Shown piece by piece: positions 27,307 to 34,840 of a DNA stretch of 64,000 nt. Origin of the DNA: Roseiarcus sp963798015 (lineage in GTDB: Bacteria > Pseudomonadota > Alphaproteobacteria > Rhizobiales > Beijerinckiaceae); contig CAWCSA010000019.1 of the NCBI GenBank assembly GCA_963798015.1, positions 119,243 through 183,242 on the forward strand, read 5' to 3'. A program made the translations under genes and the position numbers. Each line of letters starts with the position of its first letter. The first letter of the stretch is position 1. A model generated the notes under the pieces. That model was not told the origin of the DNA. It saw only the letters and a list, made by a program, of their open reading frames with translations, and made no database searches.

Positions 27307-28101
27307 TCAGGCGTTCGTCAAGTTCCGAGATTTCTCCTTTGCGGGTTTGGCGGCATTCGCCGAGCTGTTTTTGAAGCGGAAGCTGTCGTTTCCGGTTTCG
27401 AGGATGTGGCAGCGGTAGGTAAGACGATCGAGCAGCGCGGTCGTCATCTTCGGGTCGCCGAACACGGTGGCCCACTCGCCGAAGCTGAGATTGGTCGTGA
27501 TGATGACGCTGGTGCGCTCGTAGAGCTTGCTCAGCAGATGGAAGAGCAATGCCCCGCCGGAGGCGCTGAACGGCAGGTAGCCGAGTTCGTCGAGGATGAC
27601 GAGATCGGAATGGGTGAGCCGCGCCGCGATCTGGCCGGGTTTGCCCTGAAGCTTCTCTTGTTCGAGAGCGTTGACGAGTTCGACCGTGGAGAAGAACCGG
27701 ACGCGCTTGCGGTGATGCTCGATGGCCTGGACGCCGATCGCCGTAGCGAGATGCGTCTTACCCGTGCCGGGGCCGCCGACCAGGACGACATTGTGAGTAT
27801 CTTCCAGGAACTCGCAACGATGGAGTTGTCGTACGAGCGCCTCGTTGACCTCGCTGCTGGCGAAGTCGAACCCGGCGAGGTCGCGATACGTCGGAAAGCG
27901 CGCCGCCTTGAGCTGGTAGGCCGTTGATCTGACCTCTCTGTCGGCCGTCTCCGCTTTCAGAAGCTGCGACAGGATCGGCAAAGCGGCTTCGAAGGCCGGG
28001 GAGCCTTGCTCGGTCAACTCGCCGACCGCCTGAGCCATGCCATGCATTTTGAGGCTGCGTAGCATGATGGTGATCGCGCCAGCGGCGGGATTATGACGCA
28101 T
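27307..28101 (-). CDS. istB: IS21 helper ATPase IstB
   Basis: The AAA+ protein has Walker A (VGGPGTGKTHLA), Walker B (LVILDELGYLPF) and the sensor region (VIITTNLSFGEWATVFGD). I start it at ATG 28101 (264 residues), overlapping the end of istA by 11 bases; an extension to 28131 is in frame but lies deeper in istA. It assists the IstA transposase in target capture. Confidence 0.9.
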   Translation of the reverse strand: MRHNPAAGAITIMLRSLKMHGMAQAVGELTEQGSPAFEAALPILSQLLKAETADREVRSTAYQLKAARFPTYRDLAGFDFASSEVNEALVRQLHRCEFLEDTHNVVLVGGPGTGKTHLATAIGVQAIEHHRKRVRFFSTVELVNALEQEKLQGKPGQIAARLTHSDLVILDELGYLPFSASGGALLFHLLSKLYERTSVIITTNLSFGEWATVFGDPKMTTALLDRLTYRCHILETGNDSFRFKNSSANAAKPAKEKSRNLTNA

Positions 28102-29623
28102 GGCGCGCCTCCCGGACTTTGCGCAGTGCATCGTAGCGTTCGACGTTGGCCTGCGGCTCGGTGGTGAGCGTCAAAGCATTGGGCGGCTTTACGGCTGGTG
28201 GGTCGATCGGCTTGCCGTCGATCAATCGGTGCAGCACGTTCAGGATATGCGTCTTGGTTGGGGCGCCTGCCTCCAATGCGAGTTCGACGGCAGTGAGCAC
28301 GGCCTGCTCGTCGTGCTGGAGGACGAGAGCCAGAATCTCGACCATCTCGCGGTCGCCGCCGGGCGTCTTGAGCATGCGCTGCTGCAGAGTTCGGAAGGCG
28401 GGCGGGAGTTCGGCGAACGGCGCGCCGTTGCGGAGTGCGCCTGGTTTGCGTTGAATGACCGCCAGATAGTGCCGCCAATCGAAAACGGTCGTCGTACTCG
28501 TTCGTTCGTGAGAGCGGGCAAAGACTCGGCGGTGTTCGCAGATGATCTGCCCCTCGGCGGCGACGACAATCCGCTCGGGATAGACCCGCACGCTGACCGG
28601 GCGATTGGCGAAGGACGCCGGCACGCTATAGCGATTGCGGTCCAGATGGATCAGGCACGTCGGCGAGACGCGCTTGGCGTATTCGACAAAACCGTCGAAT
28701 AGCCTGGGAAGCGGCATCAGATGTTGGGCTTCTTCAGACCAGGCGTCAGAGATCATGCCAGGATGCGACCCGTGTGGGGTCTGCGCCCAAAGCTCCCGGC
28801 AGCGCGTCTCCAGCCAGTCGTTTAGCGCCGCCAAGGAGGGGAAGCTGGGCGCCGGCTGCCAGAGCCGATGGCGAGCATCCTGGACGTTCTTCTCGATCTG
28901 CCCTTTCTCCCACCCGGAGGCCGGGTTGCAGAAGTCGGCTTCGAACAGAAAGTGGCTGACCATCGCCGAGAACCGCGCGTTGACCTGGCGTTCCTTCCCA
29001 CGCCCGATCTTGTCGACGGCGGTTCGCATATTGTCGTAGATGCCGCGCCGCGGCACGCCGCCCAGCACGCGGAAGGCGTGATTATGCGAGTCGAACAGCA
29101 TCTCGTGGGTCTGCTGCGGGTAGGCGCGGAGAATGAAGACGCGGCTATAGGAGAGCTTGAAGTGAGCGACCTGCAATTTGGTCCGCTCGCCGGCAATGAC
29201 CGCCCAATCCTCTGACCAATCGAACTGGAATGCCTCGCCAGGCAGGAATGCCAGCGGCACGAACACGCCACGGCCAGTCGTCTTCTGCTCTCGCTGCCGG
29301 GCTGCCTTCCAGTCGCGCGCGAAAGCCGCCACGCGATTGTACGAGCCGTCGTAGCCGAGGGCGGCTAGATCAGCGTGCAATTGCTTGACGGTCCGCTTCT
29401 GCTTTCGCGACTTCCCCGCCTCCTGCCGCAGCATCTGCGACAGCTTGTCGGCGTGTGGGTCCAGCCTGCTCGGCCGATCTGGGACGGCAAACTTCGGTTC
29501 GACGCTGTCCGAACGCAGGTACTTGCGGACCGTGTTCCTCGACAGCCCAGTGCGTCGAGATATCTCTCGGATCGAGAAATGATCTCGATAATGCCAACGT
29601 CGGATGACGCTCAATAACTCCAT
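28091..29623 (-). CDS. istA: IS21 transposase IstA
   Basis: The protein has an N-terminal helix-turn-helix (REISRRTGLSRNTVRKYLR), a DDE core (FQFDWSEDWAVI, GVPRRGIYDNMRTAVDKI, WEKGQIEKNVQDARHRLW) and a C-terminal beta-barrel region. I start it at ATG 29623 (MELLSVIRRWHYRD); an upstream ATG at 29656 adds eleven residues. It looks intact. Confidence 0.9.
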   Translation of the reverse strand: MELLSVIRRWHYRDHFSIREISRRTGLSRNTVRKYLRSDSVEPKFAVPDRPSRLDPHADKLSQMLRQEAGKSRKQKRTVKQLHADLAALGYDGSYNRVAAFARDWKAARQREQKTTGRGVFVPLAFLPGEAFQFDWSEDWAVIAGERTKLQVAHFKLSYSRVFILRAYPQQTHEMLFDSHNHAFRVLGGVPRRGIYDNMRTAVDKIGRGKERQVNARFSAMVSHFLFEADFCNPASGWEKGQIEKNVQDARHRLWQPAPSFPSLAALNDWLETRCRELWAQTPHGSHPGMISDAWSEEAQHLMPLPRLFDGFVEYAKRVSPTCLIHLDRNRYSVPASFANRPVSVRVYPERIVVAAEGQIICEHRRVFARSHERTSTTTVFDWRHYLAVIQRKPGALRNGAPFAELPPAFRTLQQRMLKTPGGDREMVEILALVLQHDEQAVLTAVELALEAGAPTKTHILNVLHRLIDGKPIDPPAVKPPNALTLTTEPQANVERYDALRKVREARHAS

Positions 29624-29749
29624 GTCGATCACTCCGATGCCCCCCGCGTAGGTCAAGGGGGCGAGGTTCGAACATGGGTCAGTTCTCGGTGGAAAAACCC
29701 GTGCTGCCCGGGTCAGCTCTCAGTGGAAATCAACAATGGGAAGGTTCTG

Positions 29750-30133
29750 ATGGCGAAGGTTGCTCGGAAAGCTGCGGTCAGGAAGCCTCCGAAGGCTGCT
29801 TCCCCGGCGATCAAGCCGGTCAAGCAGACCTTGACCAAATCGGCCCTGATCAATCTCATCGCGGAAGAGAACGAAATCCCGCGGAAGACCGCCGCCGGCG
29901 TGTATGCGACGCTGGAGAACCTGTTCCTGGGCTCGGTCCATCCGCGTGGCATCGGCGAATTCGCCCTGCCGGGCCTTCTGAAAGTTGGTCTGCGCAAGGT
30001 CCCGGCGAGACGCGCAGGCACGCTCGTTCGCAATCCGGCGACCGGCGAAATGGTCAAGGCCGCCGCCAAGCCCGCCAGCGTCCGCGTGAAGATCCGCGCC
30101 CTGTCGAAGCTGAAGACAGCGGCGGGTTCGTAA
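29750..30133 (+). CDS. HU/IHF-family DNA-binding protein
   Basis: The 127-residue protein has a basic N-terminal tail (MAKVARKAAVRKPPKAA) followed by an HU domain: LTKSALINLIAEENEIPRK, the platform strand ALPGLLKVGLRKVP and the arm NPATGEMVKAAAKPASVRVK. It resembles the single-domain HU-like proteins with Lys/Ala tails of plasmids and bacteria. ATG 29750 follows GGGAAGG. The IS21 end lies 15 bp upstream, so the original promoter has been displaced, and expression would depend on the element. Confidence 0.83.
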   Translation: MAKVARKAAVRKPPKAASPAIKPVKQTLTKSALINLIAEENEIPRKTAAGVYATLENLFLGSVHPRGIGEFALPGLLKVGLRKVPARRAGTLVRNPATGEMVKAAAKPASVRVKIRALSKLKTAAGS

Positions 30134-30322
30134 GCCGGGCTTGCTTTCGCCCGCCGGGCTGAGGGGTAGCACTTCCGCCCGCCGCCGGACTGGGAGCTCG
30201 GGGACGAGCCAGGGCTCGCACTTGGTGCTGGACAACAAGGAGGCAGGCTCGCCCCTAACGGCGCCTCACGATCGCAATTGGGCGATTGCGTCCTATATGT
30301 CCTCGCCTCAAGGAGGGTCGAC

Positions 30323-30799
30323 ATGAGCGTTGCGTTTGTGCGGGAGGAAAGCGCCGAGGCCGCACAGGAGGTGAGCTTGCCTCCGCGAGCGATTTCCGCG
30401 CATCCCAATCTTGTGACCCAATGCGGCCTCCGTGCGCTCGAGCGCGCCCTCGCCGACAGCCAACAGGCGCTCAAGGCTGCTCAGGCTATGGCGGACGCCA
30501 ACGACCGCCGGCGCGCTCTCGAATTGGCCGCGCGGGATGTACGCTACTTCGAGGAGCGCGTCGCGAGCGCGGTTCCGCAGCCTGAACCGGGTGACACGGT
30601 CGTAGTCGCGTTCGGCTCCCAGGTCACAGTCCTGCGCGACGATGATCGCCGCCAGACGTTCCGTATCGTGGGCGAAGACGAGGCGGATCCCCGCGGCGGA
30701 TCGGTCGCGTATGTGTCCCCACTTGCCCGCCTACTTATCGGACAGCGGGTCGGTGAGGCCGTGGAGCTGGATGGTCGCGAAATTGAAGTTGTTGTGTAA
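30323..30799 (+). CDS. GreA/GreB-type elongation factor family protein, 3' end altered by IS21
   Basis: The 158-residue protein has an N-terminal coiled coil (ALERALADSQQALKAAQAM) and the C-terminal FKBP-like GreA domain (GDTVVVAFGSQVTVLRDDD, FRIVGEDEADPRGGSVAYVS, LARLLIGQRVGEAVEL), like nucleoside-diphosphate-kinase regulators. These bind RNA polymerase. ATG 30323 follows AAGGAGGG. Its stop codon lies inside the left end of the next IS21 element. Joining the two flanks at a GTTG duplication would end the protein in EVVAID instead of EVVV, so only the last few residues are changed and the protein may still work. Confidence 0.82.
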   Translation: MSVAFVREESAEAAQEVSLPPRAISAHPNLVTQCGLRALERALADSQQALKAAQAMADANDRRRALELAARDVRYFEERVASAVPQPEPGDTVVVAFGSQVTVLRDDDRRQTFRIVGEDEADPRGGSVAYVSPLARLLIGQRVGEAVELDGREIEVVV

Positions 30800-30906
30800 G
30801 CGCCGGAGCAATAATCCCTCACTGAAGCGGCCGGATTTTCCGGTAGCGCCGGAGCAAAAGTCCGGCAGCAGATATCCCTTTGCATTGGGTGGGCAGAGGG
30901 TGGGGG

Positions 30907-32406
30907 ATGAAGGGCGTGGAGCTTTATGGGCGCGTTCGCTACGCGGTTCAGATCGAGGGGTTGAGCCATCGCGCGGCGGCGCGCCGGTTTGGCATCGACC
31001 CTCGCACGGTCGCCAAGATGATGAAGTTCACCGCGCCGCCGGGTTACGTACGCACAAAGCCGCCGGCCAGGCCGAAGCTTGATCCGCTCATCCCGGTGAT
31101 CGACCGGGTTCTCTTCGACGACAAGTCGCGCCCGAGGAAACAGCAACATACGGCGAAGCGGATCTTCGAGCGTCTCCGGGACGAGTACGGATTCACGGGC
31201 GGCCTCACGATTGTGAAGGATTACGTCGCGGGCTGGCGTCAGCGGGCTCAAGAGATGTTTGTGCCGTTGGAGCATCCGCCGGGACATGCCCAGGTCGACT
31301 TTGGCGAAGCCATCGGCGTCATCGGCGGCGTGGAGCGCAAGATCCACTTCTTTGCTTTTGACCTGCCGCACTCGGACGCCTGCTTCGTGGTCGGCTATCC
31401 CGCCGAGACGACGGAAGCCTTCTGCGACGGCCACGTTCGGGCGTTCAGCTTCTTTGGCGGCGTTCCGCAGTCCATCCTTTATGACAACACCAAGATCGCC
31501 GTGGCTCGCATTCTTGGCGACGGGAAGCGGCAGCGGACGCGCGGCTTCGCCGAGCTGCAATCACACTACCTATTCCGGGATCGTTTTGGCCGGCCTGGCA
31601 AGGGCAACGACAAGGGTAAAGTCGAGGGGCTGGTCGGTTACGCGCGACGGAACTTCCTCGTTCCGCTTCCGGTCTTCGAGAGCTTCGAAGCGTTGAACGC
31701 CTATCTTGTCGAATGCTGCCGTCGTCGGATGGCGGACCGCTTGCGCGGCCATAACGAGACGATCGCCCAGAGATTGGAGCGCGATCTTGCCGCGTTCCAG
31801 AGGCCCCTGCCGCCGCCCTACGACGCCTGCGAGAAGGTCGCGACACGAGTTTCTTCGCTGTCACTGGTTCGCTACCGGCTCAACGACTACTCGGTCCCGA
31901 CGACGTACGGTCATCGCGACGTGCTTGTTCGCGGCTATGTCGATGACGTGGTGATCTCATGCGGCGCGGAAGTGATTGCGCGTCATCCCCGTTCCTACGA
32001 GCGCCACGACTTCATATTCGATCCGCTGCACTATCTGGCGTTGATCGAACAGAAGATCAACGCGCTCGACCAGGCGGCGCCGCTGGCCGGCTGGCGGTTG
32101 CCGGAAGAGTTCATGACCCTCCGGCGTCTTCTGGAAGCCCGGATGGGCAAGCAGGGCAAGCGCGAGTTCGTGCAGGTTCTGCGGTTGATGGAAGTGTTCC
32201 CTCTCGACGACGTCGCCGCCGCGGCCCGCGACGCCATCGCGCGCGGAGCAATCGGCTTCGACGCCGTGAAGCACCTGATCCTGTGTCACATCGAACGGCG
32301 CCCGCCGCGCCTCGACATGACGGTCTATCCCTATCTGCCGCGGGCGCAGGTCACGATGACGTCGGCTAGCACCTACATGAGCTTGCTGACGGGGGCGTCG
32401 TCATGA
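30907..32406 (+). CDS. istA: IS21 transposase IstA
   Basis: It has an N-terminal helix-turn-helix (LSHRAAARRFGIDPRTVAKM) and a DDE core (HAQVDFGEAIGVI, GVPQSILYDNTKIAVARI, NDKGKVEGLVGYARRNFLVP). ATG 30907 follows a GGGTGGGGG stretch. The last bases overlap istB (ATGA). Complete. Confidence 0.9.
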   Translation: MKGVELYGRVRYAVQIEGLSHRAAARRFGIDPRTVAKMMKFTAPPGYVRTKPPARPKLDPLIPVIDRVLFDDKSRPRKQQHTAKRIFERLRDEYGFTGGLTIVKDYVAGWRQRAQEMFVPLEHPPGHAQVDFGEAIGVIGGVERKIHFFAFDLPHSDACFVVGYPAETTEAFCDGHVRAFSFFGGVPQSILYDNTKIAVARILGDGKRQRTRGFAELQSHYLFRDRFGRPGKGNDKGKVEGLVGYARRNFLVPLPVFESFEALNAYLVECCRRRMADRLRGHNETIAQRLERDLAAFQRPLPPPYDACEKVATRVSSLSLVRYRLNDYSVPTTYGHRDVLVRGYVDDVVISCGAEVIARHPRSYERHDFIFDPLHYLALIEQKINALDQAAPLAGWRLPEEFMTLRRLLEARMGKQGKREFVQVLRLMEVFPLDDVAAAARDAIARGAIGFDAVKHLILCHIERRPPRLDMTVYPYLPRAQVTMTSASTYMSLLTGASS

Positions 32407-33197
32407 CCGATACGCCGCAACTTCTGCTCGGTCATCACCTGAAGGCGCTCAAGCTGCCTACGTTCTTGCGCGAGTATGAGAAGCTTGCTCGGCAATGCGC
32501 CGCCGAGGGTCTCGACCATGTCCGCTTTCTCCTGCGCCTCGTCGAACTGGAGCTAATCGATCGAGAACGACGCATGGTGGAGCGTCGGATCAAGGAAGCG
32601 CGGTTCCCGGCGGTCAAGAGCCTCGACAGCTTCGACTTCGCGGCGATTCCTTCGCTAAACAAAACCCTCGTCCTGGAACTCGCCCGTTCCGAGTACGCGA
32701 CCCGTCGCGAAAACGTTATCGCAGTCGGCAACAGCGGAACCGGCAAGACGCACATCGCTCTCGGGATCGGTCTCGCCGCCTGCCAGAAAGGGCTATCGGT
32801 CGGGTTCTATACAGCCGCGGCTCTTGTTCATGAACTGCTGGAGGCTCGCGATGAGAAGCGGTTGCTTCGTCTGCAGCGGCAGGTCGCCGGATACAAGCTC
32901 CTGATCATCGACGAGCTTGGATATGTCCCTCTCTCCCAGACCGGGGCCGAGCTGCTGTTCGAAATATTCAGCCAGCGCTATGAGCGCGGTTCAACCATCG
33001 TCACATCGAACCTGCCATTCGACGAATGGACCAGCGTGTTCGGGTCCGAGCGTCTGACCGGCGCGCTGCTCGATCGCCTCACTCATCACGTCCATATCCT
33101 GGAAATGAACGGCGACAGCTACAGGCTCAACCAGAGCAAGCGCCGCTCACGTCGCCAAAACGTCGACGAGCCCAAGGACGATCCGACCCCAACCTGA
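32403..33197 (+). CDS. istB: IS21 helper ATPase IstB
   Basis: The 264-residue AAA+ protein has Walker A (VGNSGTGKTHIALGIG), Walker B (LLIIDELGYVPLS) and the sensor-like TIVTSNLPFDEWTSVFG. It overlaps istA by four bases and is intact. Confidence 0.92.
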   Translation: MTDTPQLLLGHHLKALKLPTFLREYEKLARQCAAEGLDHVRFLLRLVELELIDRERRMVERRIKEARFPAVKSLDSFDFAAIPSLNKTLVLELARSEYATRRENVIAVGNSGTGKTHIALGIGLAACQKGLSVGFYTAAALVHELLEARDEKRLLRLQRQVAGYKLLIIDELGYVPLSQTGAELLFEIFSQRYERGSTIVTSNLPFDEWTSVFGSERLTGALLDRLTHHVHILEMNGDSYRLNQSKRRSRRQNVDEPKDDPTPT

Positions 33198-33416
33198 CGC
33201 GCACCAAACAAGCCCATGCTCGAGGGCATTCTCGTCGGCATCATTGATGCATCTTTGCTCCGGAAAGCGATGCAATCTTGCTCCGGCGTTGACAAGTTGT
33301 CGCCATCGACTAGAGTGACAGGCGCCGTCAGGCCGCCGAAAGTTGGCAGGCCAAGGCTCTTCGACCAATAGCGGGCGATCGCGCCCCTCAGGGCCTGATC
33401 GAAGCTATGGAATGCA

Positions 33417-34223
33417 TCAAGGCATCCATCGGGCCAGGATCGCCTGACGCTCGCCAGAAAGGTCGAGCAGGTTGAGCCATTGATTGACGTAGGCCGCGAA
33501 GATCGGATCGCGTGGCATCCAATAGGCGAGTTCCGAATGGTCGAACGGCGCGTTCGGATGGACGGGGCACAGGACGCCAGGATGCAGTTTCGCTTGCACT
33601 TTCGTTTCCACAGCGTCGGTGATCATCAGATCCGCTTTGCCCTCGGCCAGCGCGTCGAAGATCGTGGCGTTGTCGCTCCACTGGACAATCGTCGCTTTCT
33701 GTAGATGAGCTCGGTCGAAGCGCTCGTTGGTTCCTCCTGGATTGACGATCACGTGCACGCCGGCCTGATCGATCGCCGCAATCGTTTCATATTTCGGTTC
33801 GTCTCCGCAATGCGTGATCGGCGTCTTGCCGCTTGAAAAGACAGGGCTGGAGAACAATCCTATTTTCTGGCGATCGAGGGTGATGGTGATCCCACCCATC
33901 GCGATGTCGAAACTGTTGGCTTCCAGATCGGATTTGAGGGTCGACCAACTCGTCTTGACGATATCCAGCTTCACGCCGAGCGACTGCGCAAGGCTCATCG
34001 CCATGTCCACGTCGATGCCTTCGACCTTGCCGGAAGCGTCAGCGAACGAGAACGGCCGGTAGTCCTCGGTCAGGCCGACGCGAAGAGTCCCGCCTGCCAC
34101 GATCGCGTCGAGGCGCGTGGTTGTCTCGGCGTGCGCGGCAGGAGCACCGAGGGTGGCCAGCAGCATGTAGGCGAAAAGGCCCGAAGCCAATCGAATGGGA
34201 CACTGAAGACATTCAAGGATCAT
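33417..34223 (-). CDS. Periplasmic cyclohexadienyl dehydratase-like (PheC) binding-fold protein
   Basis: The 268-residue protein has a signal peptide ending APAAHAE and a type II periplasmic-binding fold. It follows PheC closely in pattern: RLDAIVAGGTLRVGLTEDYR, GKTPITHCGDEPKYE, VHVIVNPGGTNERFDRAHL and ADLMITDAVETKVQAKLHPG. PheC converts prephenate or arogenate to phenylpyruvate or phenylalanine in the periplasm. No ABC permease or ATPase is adjacent, which supports an enzyme over a transport role, but an amino-acid-binding protein remains possible. ATG 34223. Confidence 0.72.
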   Translation of the reverse strand: MILECLQCPIRLASGLFAYMLLATLGAPAAHAETTTRLDAIVAGGTLRVGLTEDYRPFSFADASGKVEGIDVDMAMSLAQSLGVKLDIVKTSWSTLKSDLEANSFDIAMGGITITLDRQKIGLFSSPVFSSGKTPITHCGDEPKYETIAAIDQAGVHVIVNPGGTNERFDRAHLQKATIVQWSDNATIFDALAEGKADLMITDAVETKVQAKLHPGVLCPVHPNAPFDHSELAYWMPRDPIFAAYVNQWLNLLDLSGERQAILARWMP

Positions 34224-34308
34224 GGGATTTGGCGGGCCGCCACAGCAGGAACCGAAGAGGTTGCAGCATCTGGCGGATAATCTCCATCGGTGACGCGCTT
34301 TCGGAGGC

Positions 34309-34623
34309 TCAGTTGGGCGTCTTTTCGACCCAGTAATCCAGAACCGTCACCGAAGACACAAATGGCCGGACCCAGTTCGAAAAGGCTGTGTGATCGGGAT
34401 GCACAAGGTAAGCGTCGCGCGCCCGCGCGCTAGCGAAAGTGAGCAAGAAAGCGTGGCTGTGTCCACGGTCGAGGCCCTCCGGGCTGGAGTTCTCGCCCCA
34501 TTCGAAATCGTCGATGTCCGGAACCAGGGCTTTCAGTTCCGCGAACCGACGAATAACTTCGGCAGTCGCCGCTAGGCTTTGAGCCTTTCCGAATCCGAAC
34601 AGAACCACGTGACGCAGTTTCAT
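34309..34623 (-). CDS. Dabb-domain (stress-responsive A/B barrel) protein
   Basis: The 104-residue protein has the dimeric alpha-beta barrel pattern: MKLRHVVLFGFGKAQSL, then a helix, then FEWGENSSPEGLDRGHSHAF and HPDHTAFSNWVRPFVSSVTV. The function of most Dabb proteins is unknown; some cyclise polyketides. ATG 34623 fits the domain start, and an in-frame extension to 34773 has no homology. It lies 86 bp upstream of the PheC-like gene on the same strand. Confidence 0.78.
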   Translation of the reverse strand: MKLRHVVLFGFGKAQSLAATAEVIRRFAELKALVPDIDDFEWGENSSPEGLDRGHSHAFLLTFASARARDAYLVHPDHTAFSNWVRPFVSSVTVLDYWVEKTPN

Positions 34624-34840
34624 TAAGCGGCGCCTTTCAACCACGTTCCTCTGCGGGCCCTGAAAGTCGATTGCCGGTTGTTGGATTCTCAGGCGGGCGC
34701 TCGGAACTCCGGGAATCATACACTCCAAGATGCGCGCTGTGTGATCTTGCACACAGTTTGACTTGCTTTGCACGCCTACTGTCTCCCCCTGAGCCGCGAG
34801 ATTTCAAGCCATGTAGGTTCGGCACGGCTGGGGTCGCCTC

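Larger units (their letters stand above)
27236..29735 (-). mobile_element. IS21-family insertion sequence, copy A
   Basis: Ends TGTCGATTTCCGCTGAGA (left) and TGTTGATTTCCACTGAGA (right, reversed) with a second inner copy of the TTTCCA..GAGAACTGACCC repeat at each end, the multiple-repeat ends of IS21 elements. The 2.5-kb element carries istA and istB. Flanks do not share an obvious target duplication, consistent with later rearrangement. It cuts an IS6 transposase on the left and lies 15 bp before the HU-like start codon on the right. Confidence 0.85.
30795..33294 (+). mobile_element. IS21-family insertion sequence, copy B (different type)
   Basis: Ends TGTAAGCGCCGGAGCAA (left) and TGTCAACGCCGGAGCAA (right, reversed), with inner CCGGAGCAAA repeats at both ends, carry istA and istB. 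GTTG flanks both ends with one base of ambiguity on the right, a likely 4-bp target duplication. The 2.5-kb element is unrelated in sequence to copy A beyond family level. Confidence 0.87.

Noticed and set aside
33417..34223. Amino-acid ABC transporter binding protein
   Set aside because: No permease or ATPase is nearby and the sequence pattern follows PheC (GKTPITHC, NPGGTNE, DLMITDAVE) more closely; kept only as an alternative.
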